Assembly (NCBI GenBank): GCA_947177695.1 | Contig: CAMWVO010000031.1 | Span: 1 to 10,660, forward strand | Length of the DNA: 10,660 nucleotides | Source of the DNA: an uncultured Clostridia bacterium | Lineage (GTDB): Bacteria > Bacillota > Clostridia > Oscillospirales > Ruminococcaceae | Direction: 5' to 3' | Program-made: the position numbers and the translations under genes | Shown here: piece by piece, positions 1 to 6,773 of the stretch | Position numbering within the stretch: position 1 is the stretch's first letter | Layout: every line of letters begins with the position of its first letter | Notes under the pieces: generated by a model | Seen by the model: the letters and a program-made list of their open reading frames with translations, nothing else | Database searches by the model: none | Told to the model about the DNA's origin: nothing

Positions 1-39
1 ATTGAGTTTGAGGAGTTTAATTTTTATTTGCAGAGTTAA
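1..39 (+). CDS. possible 3' end of a gene entering from the left
   Basis: Frame 1 is open from the window edge to a TAA at 37-39 and reads IEFEEFNFYLQS. Twelve codons cannot prove coding, but the amino-acid mix is plausible for a protein tail and the next bases contain a terminator-like hairpin. No function can be suggested. It may equally be noncoding AT-rich sequence. Confidence 0.2.
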   Translation: MEFEEFNFYLQS

Positions 40-59
40 TATAAAATTCATATAAAAAT

Positions 60-92
60 AAACTGACTCCTCTTGAACCGAGAAATCAGTTT
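60..92 (-). terminator. probable intrinsic terminator of the alcohol dehydrogenase gene
   Basis: A perfect 7-bp inverted repeat, AAACTGA (60-66) and TCAGTTT (86-92), encloses 19 nt that can add a short CTC/GAG pairing. Read on the minus strand the stem runs directly into TTTATTTTTA, a U-rich tail typical of rho-independent termination, about 80 nt after the dehydrogenase stop. On the plus strand a T-rich run (101-115) follows after a 9-nt gap, so it could work weakly both ways for a gene entering from the left. Confidence 0.55.
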
Positions 93-169
93 GTTGCTTG
101 ATTTTTTCTTTTTCTACAGATGATTTTTATGTCCGCACAATTATGGAATGTTCATTTTATTTTTTACTG

Positions 170-1336
170 TCACAAAGCTGCTTTTAAAATGTTCAGCACC
201 TCGCTGCGGTCAAGAACCTTGTAGCCGCCGTCCATAATGATCGTGCCGTCTGCAATGCCTTCAAGCATATCCTCTGTCGCGCCGATCTCCGAAAGCTTCA
301 TTGCAAGTCCAAGCTCTTTCATCCAGCTTTCCATTGCGGCAAGACCTTCCTCTGCGACCTGCTCATCGGTTTTTCCGACGGCATTTATGTCCCAGACTTC
401 CTTTGCAAAGCGTACAAACTTCTGCAAGCCGTAAGGCATGATATAGCGGTAATAGGGCAGCGAAACTGCGGAAAGCGTCATGCCGTGGGTCGCGTCGGTA
501 TATGCGCCTGCGGACTGTCCCAGCATATGGACCATCCAGTCGGTTGTTTTTCCTTTTGCAATAAGAGTGTTCAGCGCCCATGTTGCCGTCCACATAATAT
601 TTGAACGCGCCTCGTAGTTTTCGGGGTCATTCATTGCAATTCGGGAGCTGTGTATGACAGACTTCATCAGAGCCTCGCTGATATAGTCGCTGGTGTTGTC
701 GTCACTGCCCGAAAAATACTGCTCGCAGATATGGTTGAAAATATCGTAAATTCCTGCCGCAAGCTGACGTTTTGGAAGAGTAAAAGTAAATTTTGGGTTC
801 AGTACGGAAAATTTCGGCATAACGTTTTCACCGAAAACATGACCTATTTTCTGCTTGGTTTTGTGATTGGTAATGACCGCTCCGCCGTTCATTTCCGAGC
901 CTGTTCCCGCCATTGTAAGCACACAGCCGACGGGTACTATTTCGCAGGTTGGCTCTTCAAAACGGATATAATATTTTTCCCAAGGGTCGTCGTCACAGTT
1001 TACCGATACCGAGACCGCCTTTGCGTAATCGCAGCAGGAACCGCCGCCTACAGCCAAAAGCAGGTCAACGTGATTTTCCCTTGCAATGCGAACGCCCTCG
1101 TAAAGCTTTTCAACGGTAGGATTGGGCATAACGCCGCCGTCCTCAAAAATATTCTTTCCGTTTGCCTTTAAAATTTCAACGACCTTGTCGTAAATGCCGT
1201 TCTTCTTGACAGAACCGCCGCCGTAAATAAGCTGTACATTCTTTCCGTATTTCGGAAGCTCCTCGCCCAGAAAATCAAGAGCGTCCTCGCCGAAATAAAG
1301 CTTTGTGGGATTGCTGTAAATAAAGCTGCCTAACAT
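170..1336 (-). CDS. iron-containing alcohol dehydrogenase (YqhD / butanol dehydrogenase type)
   Basis: This 388-residue protein belongs to the group III metal-dependent alcohol dehydrogenases and should reduce aldehydes to alcohols (or the reverse) in the cytoplasm with NAD(P)H. The nucleotide-binding GGGS motif is at residues 97-100, followed by D103 and K106. The metal ligands are visible as D198, H202, H270 and H284, with nearly the spacing known for E. coli YqhD (D194, H198, H267, H281). Length is normal for the family and no key residue is missing. The start is set by AAGGAGG at 1344-1350, seven bases before ATG. A consensus promoter lies just upstream, so the gene can be expressed independently of the MATE gene that precedes it, although I see no terminator between them. 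Substrate is not readable from sequence; butyraldehyde, methylglyoxal or other short aldehydes are options. A role in redox balance or aldehyde detoxification is inference. Confidence 0.93.
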   Translation of the reverse strand: MLGSFIYSNPTKLYFGEDALDFLGEELPKYGKNVQLIYGGGSVKKNGIYDKVVEILKANGKNIFEDGGVMPNPTVEKLYEGVRIARENHVDLLLAVGGGSCCDYAKAVSVSVNCDDDPWEKYYIRFEEPTCEIVPVGCVLTMAGTGSEMNGGAVITNHKTKQKIGHVFGENVMPKFSVLNPKFTFTLPKRQLAAGIYDIFNHICEQYFSGSDDNTSDYISEALMKSVIHSSRIAMNDPENYEARSNIMWTATWALNTLIAKGKTTDWMVHMLGQSAGAYTDATHGMTLSAVSLPYYRYIMPYGLQKFVRFAKEVWDINAVGKTDEQVAEEGLAAMESWMKELGLAMKLSEIGATEDMLEGIADGTIIMDGGYKVLDRSEVLNILKAAL

Positions 1337-1379
1337 AGTGTTTCCTCCTTAAAATTTTAATGTACTTTCTATACTTATC

Positions 1380-1408
1380 ATTATAAATATACTTTTAAAA
1401 TATGTCAA
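1380..1408 (-). promoter_or_regulatory. consensus sigma-A promoter of the alcohol dehydrogenase gene
   Basis: On the minus strand TTGACA (1408-1403) and TATAAT (1385-1380) are separated by exactly 17 bp, a perfect match to the housekeeping consensus. Transcription should begin near 1373, giving a leader of about 36 nt with the ribosome site at its end. The bases around it are nearly repeated in front of the MATE gene (see the 2949-2977 promoter). Confidence 0.85.
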
Positions 1409-1447
1409 ATACTTTGTTTCTATATAGCATTATGCCTCACAGGAATA

Positions 1448-2791
1448 TCATATCGCCCGAAAGCTTTTCCATTTGCCGCCGAGCCATCGTATGCTGAAAA
1501 CCACCGCTCTGAAAAGCCAGTCGCATACCATTGCAAACCATACGCCAAGCGCGCCGAAGTTCAAAGCATTTGCAAATAAATACGCCGACCCGATACGGAA
1601 TACCCACATTGAGACAATTGATATCACCATTGCAAATTTAACGTCTCCCGCCGCACGCATTGAAGCGGGAAGCACGAACGTCAGCGACCATATCAGAGCT
1701 GCGCCGACAGTATGGACAAGTACCATTTGGCTTGTCAGTTCCGCCGTAGCCTGCGATAAATTGTACAATTTCAGAACCGTCGGCAGAGAAAGCCATGTTG
1801 CCCCGCAGAACAAAAACAGCGCAATGTAGGACATTATCAGCATCAGACGGTTATAGTATTTCGCCTGCTCTACGTCTCCAGCCCCGATACATCTTGCAAT
1901 TACCGTTGTAGCCGCAAGCTGCATTGCAGACCCCGGAATTACCTGAATGCTTGCTATCGTCTGACAGACGGTGTTTGCGGTAATGGCAGAAGTGCCGAAG
2001 CTTGTTACAAGACTAACAAGAATTATTTTTCCAGCCTGGAAGAGTCCGTTTTCCACTCCGTTTGGAACGCCGATAGAAAGGATTTTTTTGATCAGCGCAC
2101 CGTTCGGCTTGTAGTGAAGCGTTTTTTCAAGATACAGCGTTCTCTTTTTCTGCAATAAAAGACAGATGATAACAATTGCCGCCGCATATCGGGAAATGAC
2201 CGTTGCAATAGCCGCCCCTGCCGTACCCAGCTTTAAAGAGTATATGAGAAAAGCATTTCCGCAGATATTGATAAAATTCATCATTGCGGAAAGGTACATG
2301 GTAATTTTGGAGTTCCCCATAGTGCGGAAAACCGCCGCTCCCGATTCGTAAACCGACAGAGCGGGTATGGACAAAGCCGATATAATCAGATATGCGTTTG
2401 CGCAGTCGTAAACCTCTTGGGTAATTGCGCCGAAAACCACCTTGAGAAGCAGCTGCCGTAAAAGATAGATAAGTACCGTAATTCCCAAAGATATGAGACC
2501 CGAAAACCACACAAGCTGTCCCGATGTTTCTCTTGCCTCATGCTGTTTTCCTGCGCCGAGATATTGCCCCGCAACTACTGCGCCGCCCGTTCCGAAAGCG
2601 GCAAAAATATAGATAAGAAGCTGAAAAACCGTATCTATCAGGGCTACTCCCGAAACAGCCTCTTCGCCCGCGCTGGATACCATTACCGAGTCGATCATTC
2701 CCACCAGAAGCGTCAGAGCAAGCTCTATCATCAGCGGGAATATCAGCTTTGCCAGATCCTTTTTGCTGAATATTTTTTCGGAACCGGACAT
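1448..2791 (-). CDS. MATE family multidrug/metabolite exporter
   Basis: This 447-residue integral membrane protein has the length and pattern of the multidrug and toxic compound extrusion family: about twelve hydrophobic segments in two similar halves (roughly residues 15-195 and 240-440). The first half carries the family-typical D34-SVMVSSAG and the GGAVVAGQYLGAG stretch (69-81), the second the LAATTVIARCIGAGD stretch. MATE proteins export cationic drugs or metabolites using a Na+ or H+ gradient. The ATG at 2791 is preceded by GGAGAG at 2804-2799, seven bases away. It lies between a LysR regulator and an alcohol dehydrogenase on the same strand, with its own consensus promoter and a leader of about 150 nt. 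The position suggests that LysR may control it. The exported compound cannot be predicted. Confidence 0.92.
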   Translation of the reverse strand: MSGSEKIFSKKDLAKLIFPLMIELALTLLVGMIDSVMVSSAGEEAVSGVALIDTVFQLLIYIFAAFGTGGAVVAGQYLGAGKQHEARETSGQLVWFSGLISLGITVLIYLLRQLLLKVVFGAITQEVYDCANAYLIISALSIPALSVYESGAAVFRTMGNSKITMYLSAMMNFINICGNAFLIYSLKLGTAGAAIATVISRYAAAIVIICLLLQKKRTLYLEKTLHYKPNGALIKKILSIGVPNGVENGLFQAGKIILVSLVTSFGTSAITANTVCQTIASIQVIPGSAMQLAATTVIARCIGAGDVEQAKYYNRLMLIMSYIALFLFCGATWLSLPTVLKLYNLSQATAELTSQMVLVHTVGAALIWSLTFVLPASMRAAGDVKFAMVISIVSMWVFRIGSAYLFANALNFGALGVWFAMVCDWLFRAVVFSIRWLGGKWKSFRAI

Positions 2792-2895
2792 TATTCATCT
2801 CTCCATAATAAATACATAGTAAAACACTGAAATATCATTCAATTTCAATACCGTTGAATACCACCGTTCAGCCGCTTGAATTTGTCATGCTTTTT

Positions 2896-2949
2896 CAAAA
2901 TAAAAAATGCAAGTGCAGCCGAAAAAACGTTTTCACGGTTACACTTACA
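2896..2949 (-). terminator. terminator-like hairpin after the LysR gene and at the start of the MATE leader
   Basis: On the minus strand TGTAAGTGTAACCG (2949-2936) can pair with CGGCTGCACTTGCA (2921-2908): 14 positions, of which 11 are Watson-Crick, two G-U and one A-C. The loop holds AAAACGTTTT, which can extend the stem. The hairpin is followed by TTTTTTATTTT, a clear U-tract. It lies about 40 nt after the LysR stop, so it would end that transcript. It also overlaps the -10 end and first transcribed bases of the MATE promoter, so a shortened form of the hairpin would be at the 5' end of the MATE mRNA. Confidence 0.7.
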
Positions 2950-2977
2950 TTATAAAGCAGATATCAACCGATGTCAA
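2949..2977 (-). promoter_or_regulatory. consensus sigma-A promoter of the MATE gene
   Basis: TTGACA (2977-2972) and TATAAT (2954-2949) on the minus strand are 17 bp apart, a perfect consensus match. It sits between the LysR stop codon and the hairpin at 2896-2949, with transcription expected near 2942 and a leader of about 150 nt before the MATE ATG. The 20 bases ending at the -35 region (2990-2971) match those at the alcohol dehydrogenase promoter (1421-1402) at 18 positions. Confidence 0.8.
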
Positions 2978-2988
2978 ATACTTAGTTT

Positions 2989-3879
2989 TTATGTCTCATC
3001 AATGCCTAAAAAGCATTTTAAGTGTTCAATAAATTTTGCAGCTGCAGGGCTGAAGGGCTGACCCCGTTTCCATGCCAGCACGCTTGTCGCTGCAAGAGAC
3101 GGAGCAAGAGGTCTGTATGTGATCTTTGTCCGATCCCAGAACGGTACAGAGCCCTCGATCACCATGGAATACGCTAATCCGCCGGTTACCATTACCGCGC
3201 TGTTTGTGCTTAAATTGCTTGTAAAAACAACGTTAAGATCATCATAATAATCGCCGAACCAGCTTGCGATCTCGCTCTGCACGTTCACGCGGCGGGGGAG
3301 TATCAGCGGAAGCGCGGACAGGTCTTTTGCTGTCACGGATTCCTTTTCCGCCAGCGGCGAGTCAGGACGCATAAGGACTACCCATCTCTCTTTCACATTC
3401 AGACGGATAAAATCGTATTTTCCCATATCCACAGGTTCAAGCAGCAAGCCGATATCCAGAAGTCCCTTGTCCATCTGCTCTTTTACAAGGTCTGCCGTTG
3501 CAGTGAAGATGTCAAAGGTGACCCGCGGATATTTTTCGCGGAATGCTTTTATTAACTTCGGAAGCACCTGCACCGCCGCAATTTCTCCGCAGCCGACAGA
3601 AATTTTTCCCTCGACCTGTTCCTCCTGCTCGATAAGTTCCTTTTCGGTCTTGTCAACGAGCTGCAATATTTCCTCCGCACGTCTGCGCAGCAGTATCCCC
3701 TCGTTTGTAAGGGTTATCCTGCGGCTTCCCCTGCTGAATAATTTTACGCCCACTTCCTCTTCCATTTGAGACAACTGCCGGGAAAGTGTGGGCTGCGTAA
3801 TATGCAGAACGTCTGCCGCCTTGGTAATGCTTTCTTCTCTGACCACGGTCAAAAAATAGCGAAGAACTCTTAGTTCCAT
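2989..3879 (-). CDS. LysR-type transcriptional regulator
   Basis: The protein begins MELRVLRYFLTVVREESITK and is 296 residues long, the usual size for a LysR regulator. Residues 18-37 form the winged helix-turn-helix (ITKAADVLHITQPTLSRQLS), followed by the linker helix and a periplasmic-binding-like effector domain from about residue 90 to the end. I chose the ATG at 3879 because it has AAGGAG seven bases upstream (3892-3887) and because the family normally starts there. An earlier in-frame ATG at 3948 lies inside the -35 box of the promoter. LysR proteins bind DNA as tetramers and usually activate neighbouring genes when a small effector binds. Here the MATE exporter and alcohol dehydrogenase downstream on the same strand are the likely targets, rather than the usual divergent gene. 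The effector is unknown. Confidence 0.92.
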   Translation of the reverse strand: MELRVLRYFLTVVREESITKAADVLHITQPTLSRQLSQMEEEVGVKLFSRGSRRITLTNEGILLRRRAEEILQLVDKTEKELIEQEEQVEGKISVGCGEIAAVQVLPKLIKAFREKYPRVTFDIFTATADLVKEQMDKGLLDIGLLLEPVDMGKYDFIRLNVKERWVVLMRPDSPLAEKESVTAKDLSALPLILPRRVNVQSEIASWFGDYYDDLNVVFTSNLSTNSAVMVTGGLAYSMVIEGSVPFWDRTKITYRPLAPSLAATSVLAWKRGQPFSPAAAKFIEHLKCFLGIDET

Positions 3880-3903
3880 ACAGCAGCTCCTTTCGGTAAA
3901 TTC

Positions 3904-3937
3904 CATAATTGTTATGTATATTATAGCATATTTATGC
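3904..3937. promoter_or_regulatory. two small palindromes in the LysR promoter, possible operators
   Basis: CATAA-TTG-TTATG (3904-3916) is a perfect 5-bp inverted repeat around the expected transcription start of the LysR gene. GCATA-TT-TATGC (3926-3937) is another, lying between the -10 and -35 boxes. LysR regulators commonly bind short dyads at their own promoter and autoregulate. No proof that these particular dyads are bound; short palindromes are common in AT-rich DNA. Confidence 0.35.
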
Positions 3938-3948
3938 CTTTTAGGCAA
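3920..3948 (-). promoter_or_regulatory. sigma-A promoter of the LysR gene
   Basis: On the minus strand TTGCCT (3948-3943) and TATAAT (3925-3920) are 17 bp apart. The expected start near 3913 gives a leader of about 34 nt that contains the ribosome site. The -10 is perfect; the -35 matches at four of six positions. Confidence 0.7.
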
Positions 3949-3963
3949 GGCTGTTATGGAATT

Positions 3964-3986
3964 TCCGCTGAATTATTATCAGCGGA
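3964..3986 (-). terminator. hairpin after the GH59 gene
   Basis: A perfect 8-bp inverted repeat, TCCGCTGA (3964-3971) and TCAGCGGA (3979-3986), with a 7-nt loop, lies about 40 nt past the GH59 stop codon. On the minus strand it is followed only by AATTCC, so the U-tract is poor. It may be a weak terminator or a 3'-end stabiliser. A smaller CTGC/GCAG hairpin (3989-3999) is directly before it. Confidence 0.45.
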
Positions 3987-4024
3987 CTCTGCAAAGCAGG
4001 TTTACCGTATAATTTGCCGCTCAC

Positions 4025-6625
4025 TTAAAATTCAATTACATCAAGATAATATTCTCCGCTTGTTACAACGATCTTTACATCATGAACACCGTTCGGAACA
4101 TCAGCTGTATAGCAGCACTGTCTTGCCATAGCGCCCCACGGACTTTTAGCTTTTTCAAACAGTTTTCCGTCAACGTATACGTCAAATTCCGAAACGTCTG
4201 TCTGACCTATGAGAGCGAAGTGATCTCCCTCAAAGGAAAACTCAAAGCTTTTTTCTTCGGGACTTTCCTCGTTTACAACAGCCTTTGAACGCGTGCGGTT
4301 AAAATGCACGTAACCGTCGGGAGTTATTCTTTCCCAATCTCCCGTATACGTTATCCGCGCGTCATGGTCATCAATTCTTGTAATTATATTATTGCTTCCC
4401 TCAGGAGATATTTTAAGGTTGTCAAAAGCATTGTTGTAAAGTCCGCTGCCGAGAGCGACCCGACCCGAATGATTATAGGCATCTATATCGTCTGTGTACT
4501 CGATTAATACCGTGCCGTCAACAGCGGCTGTGACCGCATTTTTTACTGTCGTGATCTTTACGGTGTGCCATGCGGCGCTGTCGAAATCTGCTATAGTGTC
4601 ACTGACAATAGTGTAATTTTCTTTCCGCAGCTCCCATGTTCCGTCAGGATAGATTTTCACACTGTATCCGTTTTCAGCAGACCATGAGTTCAGCTCTGCC
4701 GTAAGATAGCGGCTGCCGAGGAAGATATAGTTATCGGAAGCATCACCGTCAAATTTAAAATCAATTTGCGCAGAATAATTGCTCCAGCGGTCATCGCCGA
4801 GAGATGTAACAGGGGAGGGCGTTCCGCGGTATCTCCAGTCGGTAGGCTTGTTATCTGCATTTATCATCTGCATCAGTACCTTGTTTCCGTTGTCGTCTGC
4901 GACTTCAAAGGCTCCGCCGTAATCGGCGGTATAAAGCGGAGCGTTTCCTCTTTCCGGAAGGAAGCTGTCGGGATACTCAAAATCATCGGAGTAGTTTATG
5001 TCAAGAGGGATATCCTCATAGCCGCAATTATAAACGGATGTGTCCGCAGTTTTGTCAAGAGTTGTAACGGTTACGATGGAATAGGGCTTGACTTCTATTG
5101 AATAAGAATATTTTCCGTTGATTTCAGCGGGACGGTAAGTACCGATATTCTTGAAATAGTTTGCATCAAACGCCTGATTCTTGTCGGGACCCCTTGTTTC
5201 CCAAACAGTAATGGGAGCGTCAGCTTTGTCCATGTTGTCAAGGGTAAATGTGTAATTGCGCTGCTCCGCGCTGTCATTGCAGATTATAATAGAATAATCT
5301 CCCGTCTCTGTATCCATGACTGTCATATAGTTGTTGGTTGTCTCGGAAATTGAGTGATTTTCCTTTCCGTCACCGAAGCAGGCGCTGTCAATGTACCTCC
5401 AGCCGTTTTCGGCGAAACGGGTAAAATGTGCGGAAGTCCAGATACCGCAGTCCGCCTCGTAATATCCGCTCCAAGGGGTCTGGGCATTAAGCAGGGACTT
5501 GGGAAAATATTTTGCTCCCGAATAGTACGCCGCCACAGCAGGCTGATATTCATACATTGTCATTTTTCCGTTATAGTAGCCGTTTATAATTCTGTTGCAG
5601 ACGTCAAGCGCGCCGTTTGTACCGTTCAGTCCGCTGCCGCTGCTCGTAACTGTAAGCCTTGCAATATTGGTGGAAGCAATGCCCTCGGTATACCAGACTT
5701 CCTTGCCGTATGTTTTGTTGAGCATTTTTACCTTGTCGCTTGCCCAAGTGTTGTAGTGTTCGGCAAGAATATCAACGGCTTCACGCAGCTTTTCATTTTC
5801 CGTCATTTCATCGGCGATTTTCCATGAACCGATCTCGTCCGAAGCGACGATTTTTATTTTTCCGTAATCGTAACGTTCATCGGTCTCGTTTTTCAGCCTG
5901 TCAGCAAAGTAGATTATCCATTCGGTATCGACCGTTTCCGCTTCGTTCATATCCGCGCTTATGTGAGTGAATTTCATTCCGTATTTGTCATATGCGCCGT
6001 CTATAGCCGCCTTGTACCATTTGTACCTCGCTTCAAAGCCCGCTTCGGTACTTTCGGAAAAAGCGTCGGTTATCCATTTAGGCTCTCCCCAGCGGAGCAG
6101 GTCAACGGTAATATCGGGATTTATGGAAAGAGCGTCCGCCGCAAACATAAAGCCTGCACCGCGGGTAACGTCCGCTTTCTCATCTGCGGAACGCATTATT
6201 GACGGTTCTGTTCCCGAGGAGGAGTTTACATCAGTGCCGAACTCAATTTTAATATGGGTAAGTCCCGCGCCGTAATCGGGTTTGAAAAGCAGGTTCATTA
6301 TCTCCCAATATGCGTCGGGATTTTGGATCTTGTAGTCCATAAGCAGGCGGGAGGAATTGTTTCCCGTAACAACGCCAAGTCCTCTGTAGACTGTTCCGCC
6401 GTCCATATTAACTGTATTTCCGTCAATTGTTACGTACTTATATGACGTATTCACATTTGCAAAAGGGATATCCTCTGTGTCAGCTGTGTTGACAGATGTC
6501 TGCATGGTATTTTCCTCCGTTTCATCAGCGGCAGTATCAGTGTCCGGGCTTTCCGTACAGCCTGACAGACAGCAGGGCAGAATTGCCGCGCACATCAGGG
6601 CTGCTATATATTTTCTGACATTCAC
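4025..6625 (-). CDS. lipoprotein glycoside hydrolase family 59 (galactocerebrosidase-like)
   Basis: The N-terminus is a lipoprotein signal with lipobox LSGC (residues 20-23), so the enzyme should be anchored outside the membrane. A low-complexity acidic/threonine linker follows (24-55). Residues about 75-400 match the (beta/alpha)8 domain of GH59: GLGVVTGNNSSRLL (82-95), LFKPDYGAGLTHIK (113-126), the EFGTDVNSSSGTEPS loop (128-142) and W179 resembling conserved positions in mammalian galactosylceramidase. The likely acid/base is E228 in ADMNE and the nucleophile E314 in WYTEG. A beta-sandwich follows (about 400-530), then a lectin-like domain (about 543-740) comparable to that of mammalian GALC. 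A further beta-rich domain (about 748-866) has no mammalian equivalent and resembles modules appended to secreted carbohydrate enzymes. Translation begins at GTG, supported by GGAGG at 6637-6633, seven bases upstream. It is divergent from araC-GH35 and probably controlled by that regulator. Family activity is beta-galactosidase on galactosylceramide or related beta-galactosides; the actual substrate here is unknown. Confidence 0.88.
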   Translation of the reverse strand: MNVRKYIAALMCAAILPCCLSGCTESPDTDTAADETEENTMQTSVNTADTEDIPFANVNTSYKYVTIDGNTVNMDGGTVYRGLGVVTGNNSSRLLMDYKIQNPDAYWEIMNLLFKPDYGAGLTHIKIEFGTDVNSSSGTEPSIMRSADEKADVTRGAGFMFAADALSINPDITVDLLRWGEPKWITDAFSESTEAGFEARYKWYKAAIDGAYDKYGMKFTHISADMNEAETVDTEWIIYFADRLKNETDERYDYGKIKIVASDEIGSWKIADEMTENEKLREAVDILAEHYNTWASDKVKMLNKTYGKEVWYTEGIASTNIARLTVTSSGSGLNGTNGALDVCNRIINGYYNGKMTMYEYQPAVAAYYSGAKYFPKSLLNAQTPWSGYYEADCGIWTSAHFTRFAENGWRYIDSACFGDGKENHSISETTNNYMTVMDTETGDYSIIICNDSAEQRNYTFTLDNMDKADAPITVWETRGPDKNQAFDANYFKNIGTYRPAEINGKYSYSIEVKPYSIVTVTTLDKTADTSVYNCGYEDIPLDINYSDDFEYPDSFLPERGNAPLYTADYGGAFEVADDNGNKVLMQMINADNKPTDWRYRGTPSPVTSLGDDRWSNYSAQIDFKFDGDASDNYIFLGSRYLTAELNSWSAENGYSVKIYPDGTWELRKENYTIVSDTIADFDSAAWHTVKITTVKNAVTAAVDGTVLIEYTDDIDAYNHSGRVALGSGLYNNAFDNLKISPEGSNNIITRIDDHDARITYTGDWERITPDGYVHFNRTRSKAVVNEESPEEKSFEFSFEGDHFALIGQTDVSEFDVYVDGKLFEKAKSPWGAMARQCCYTADVPNGVHDVKIVVTSGEYYLDVIEF

Positions 6626-6685
6626 AGTAAAACCTCCGTATTATGGTTTATTGCTGTTATTTTAATATATCATCGAAAAAATTTC

Positions 6686-6691
6686 ATTATA
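6686..6691 (-). promoter_or_regulatory. probable -10 box of the GH59 promoter
   Basis: TATAAT on the minus strand, with transcription expected near 6679 and a leader of about 54 nt. At the right distance (6709-6714) there is only TTTCTA, a poor -35 box. A strong -10 with a weak -35 is typical of promoters that need an activator, which fits the AraC-type gene next door. Confidence 0.6.
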
Positions 6692-6692
6692 T

Positions 6693-6721
6693 AATCTGCT
6701 TATTTATATAGAAAATCTGCT
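6693..6721. promoter_or_regulatory. direct repeats 21 bp apart, candidate AraC-family operator
   Basis: AATCTGCT occurs at 6693-6700 and again at 6714-6721, start to start 21 bp, which places both on the same face of the helix. The longer 22-bp units starting at 6691 and 6712 agree at 14 of 22 positions. AraC-family proteins typically bind two direct half-sites at this spacing. The pair covers the weak -35 region of the GH59 promoter and lies just upstream of the -35 of the regulator's own promoter, so one site could serve both directions. Confidence 0.55.
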
Positions 6722-6728
6722 GTTTTTA

Positions 6729-6757
6729 TTGCATATAAAAAAATTATATGCTATACT
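6729..6757 (+). promoter_or_regulatory. sigma-A promoter of the araC-GH35 operon
   Basis: TTGCAT (6729-6734) and TATACT (6752-6757) are 17 bp apart. Transcription would start near 6764, only about 10 nt before the ATG and right at the AGGTG ribosome site (6764-6768), so the leader would be extremely short. Confidence 0.65.
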
Positions 6758-6773
6758 GTAAGCAGGTGATTTT

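Noticed and set aside
73..82. GGTTCAA on the minus strand, resembling a tRNA T-loop
   Set aside because: No acceptor, D or anticodon arms surround it; it is the loop of the terminator hairpin.
650..1171. Long plus-strand open frame opposite the alcohol dehydrogenase
   Set aside because: It is the shadow of a well-supported gene; no ribosome site and no recognisable protein pattern.
2538..2798. Out-of-frame ATG at 2798 just before the MATE start
   Set aside because: It opens a different frame inside the MATE gene with no sensible protein; the ribosome site GGAGAG directly precedes it and is better spaced for 2791.
3880..3948. Extended LysR start at 3948, adding 23 residues
   Set aside because: That ATG lies within the -35 box of a good promoter, lacks a ribosome site and precedes the family-typical MELRVLRYF start, which has AAGGAG seven bases upstream.
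4003..4015. TATAAT on the plus strand at about 4008
   Set aside because: No proper -35 and no plus-strand gene downstream; chance match at the end of the GH59 gene.
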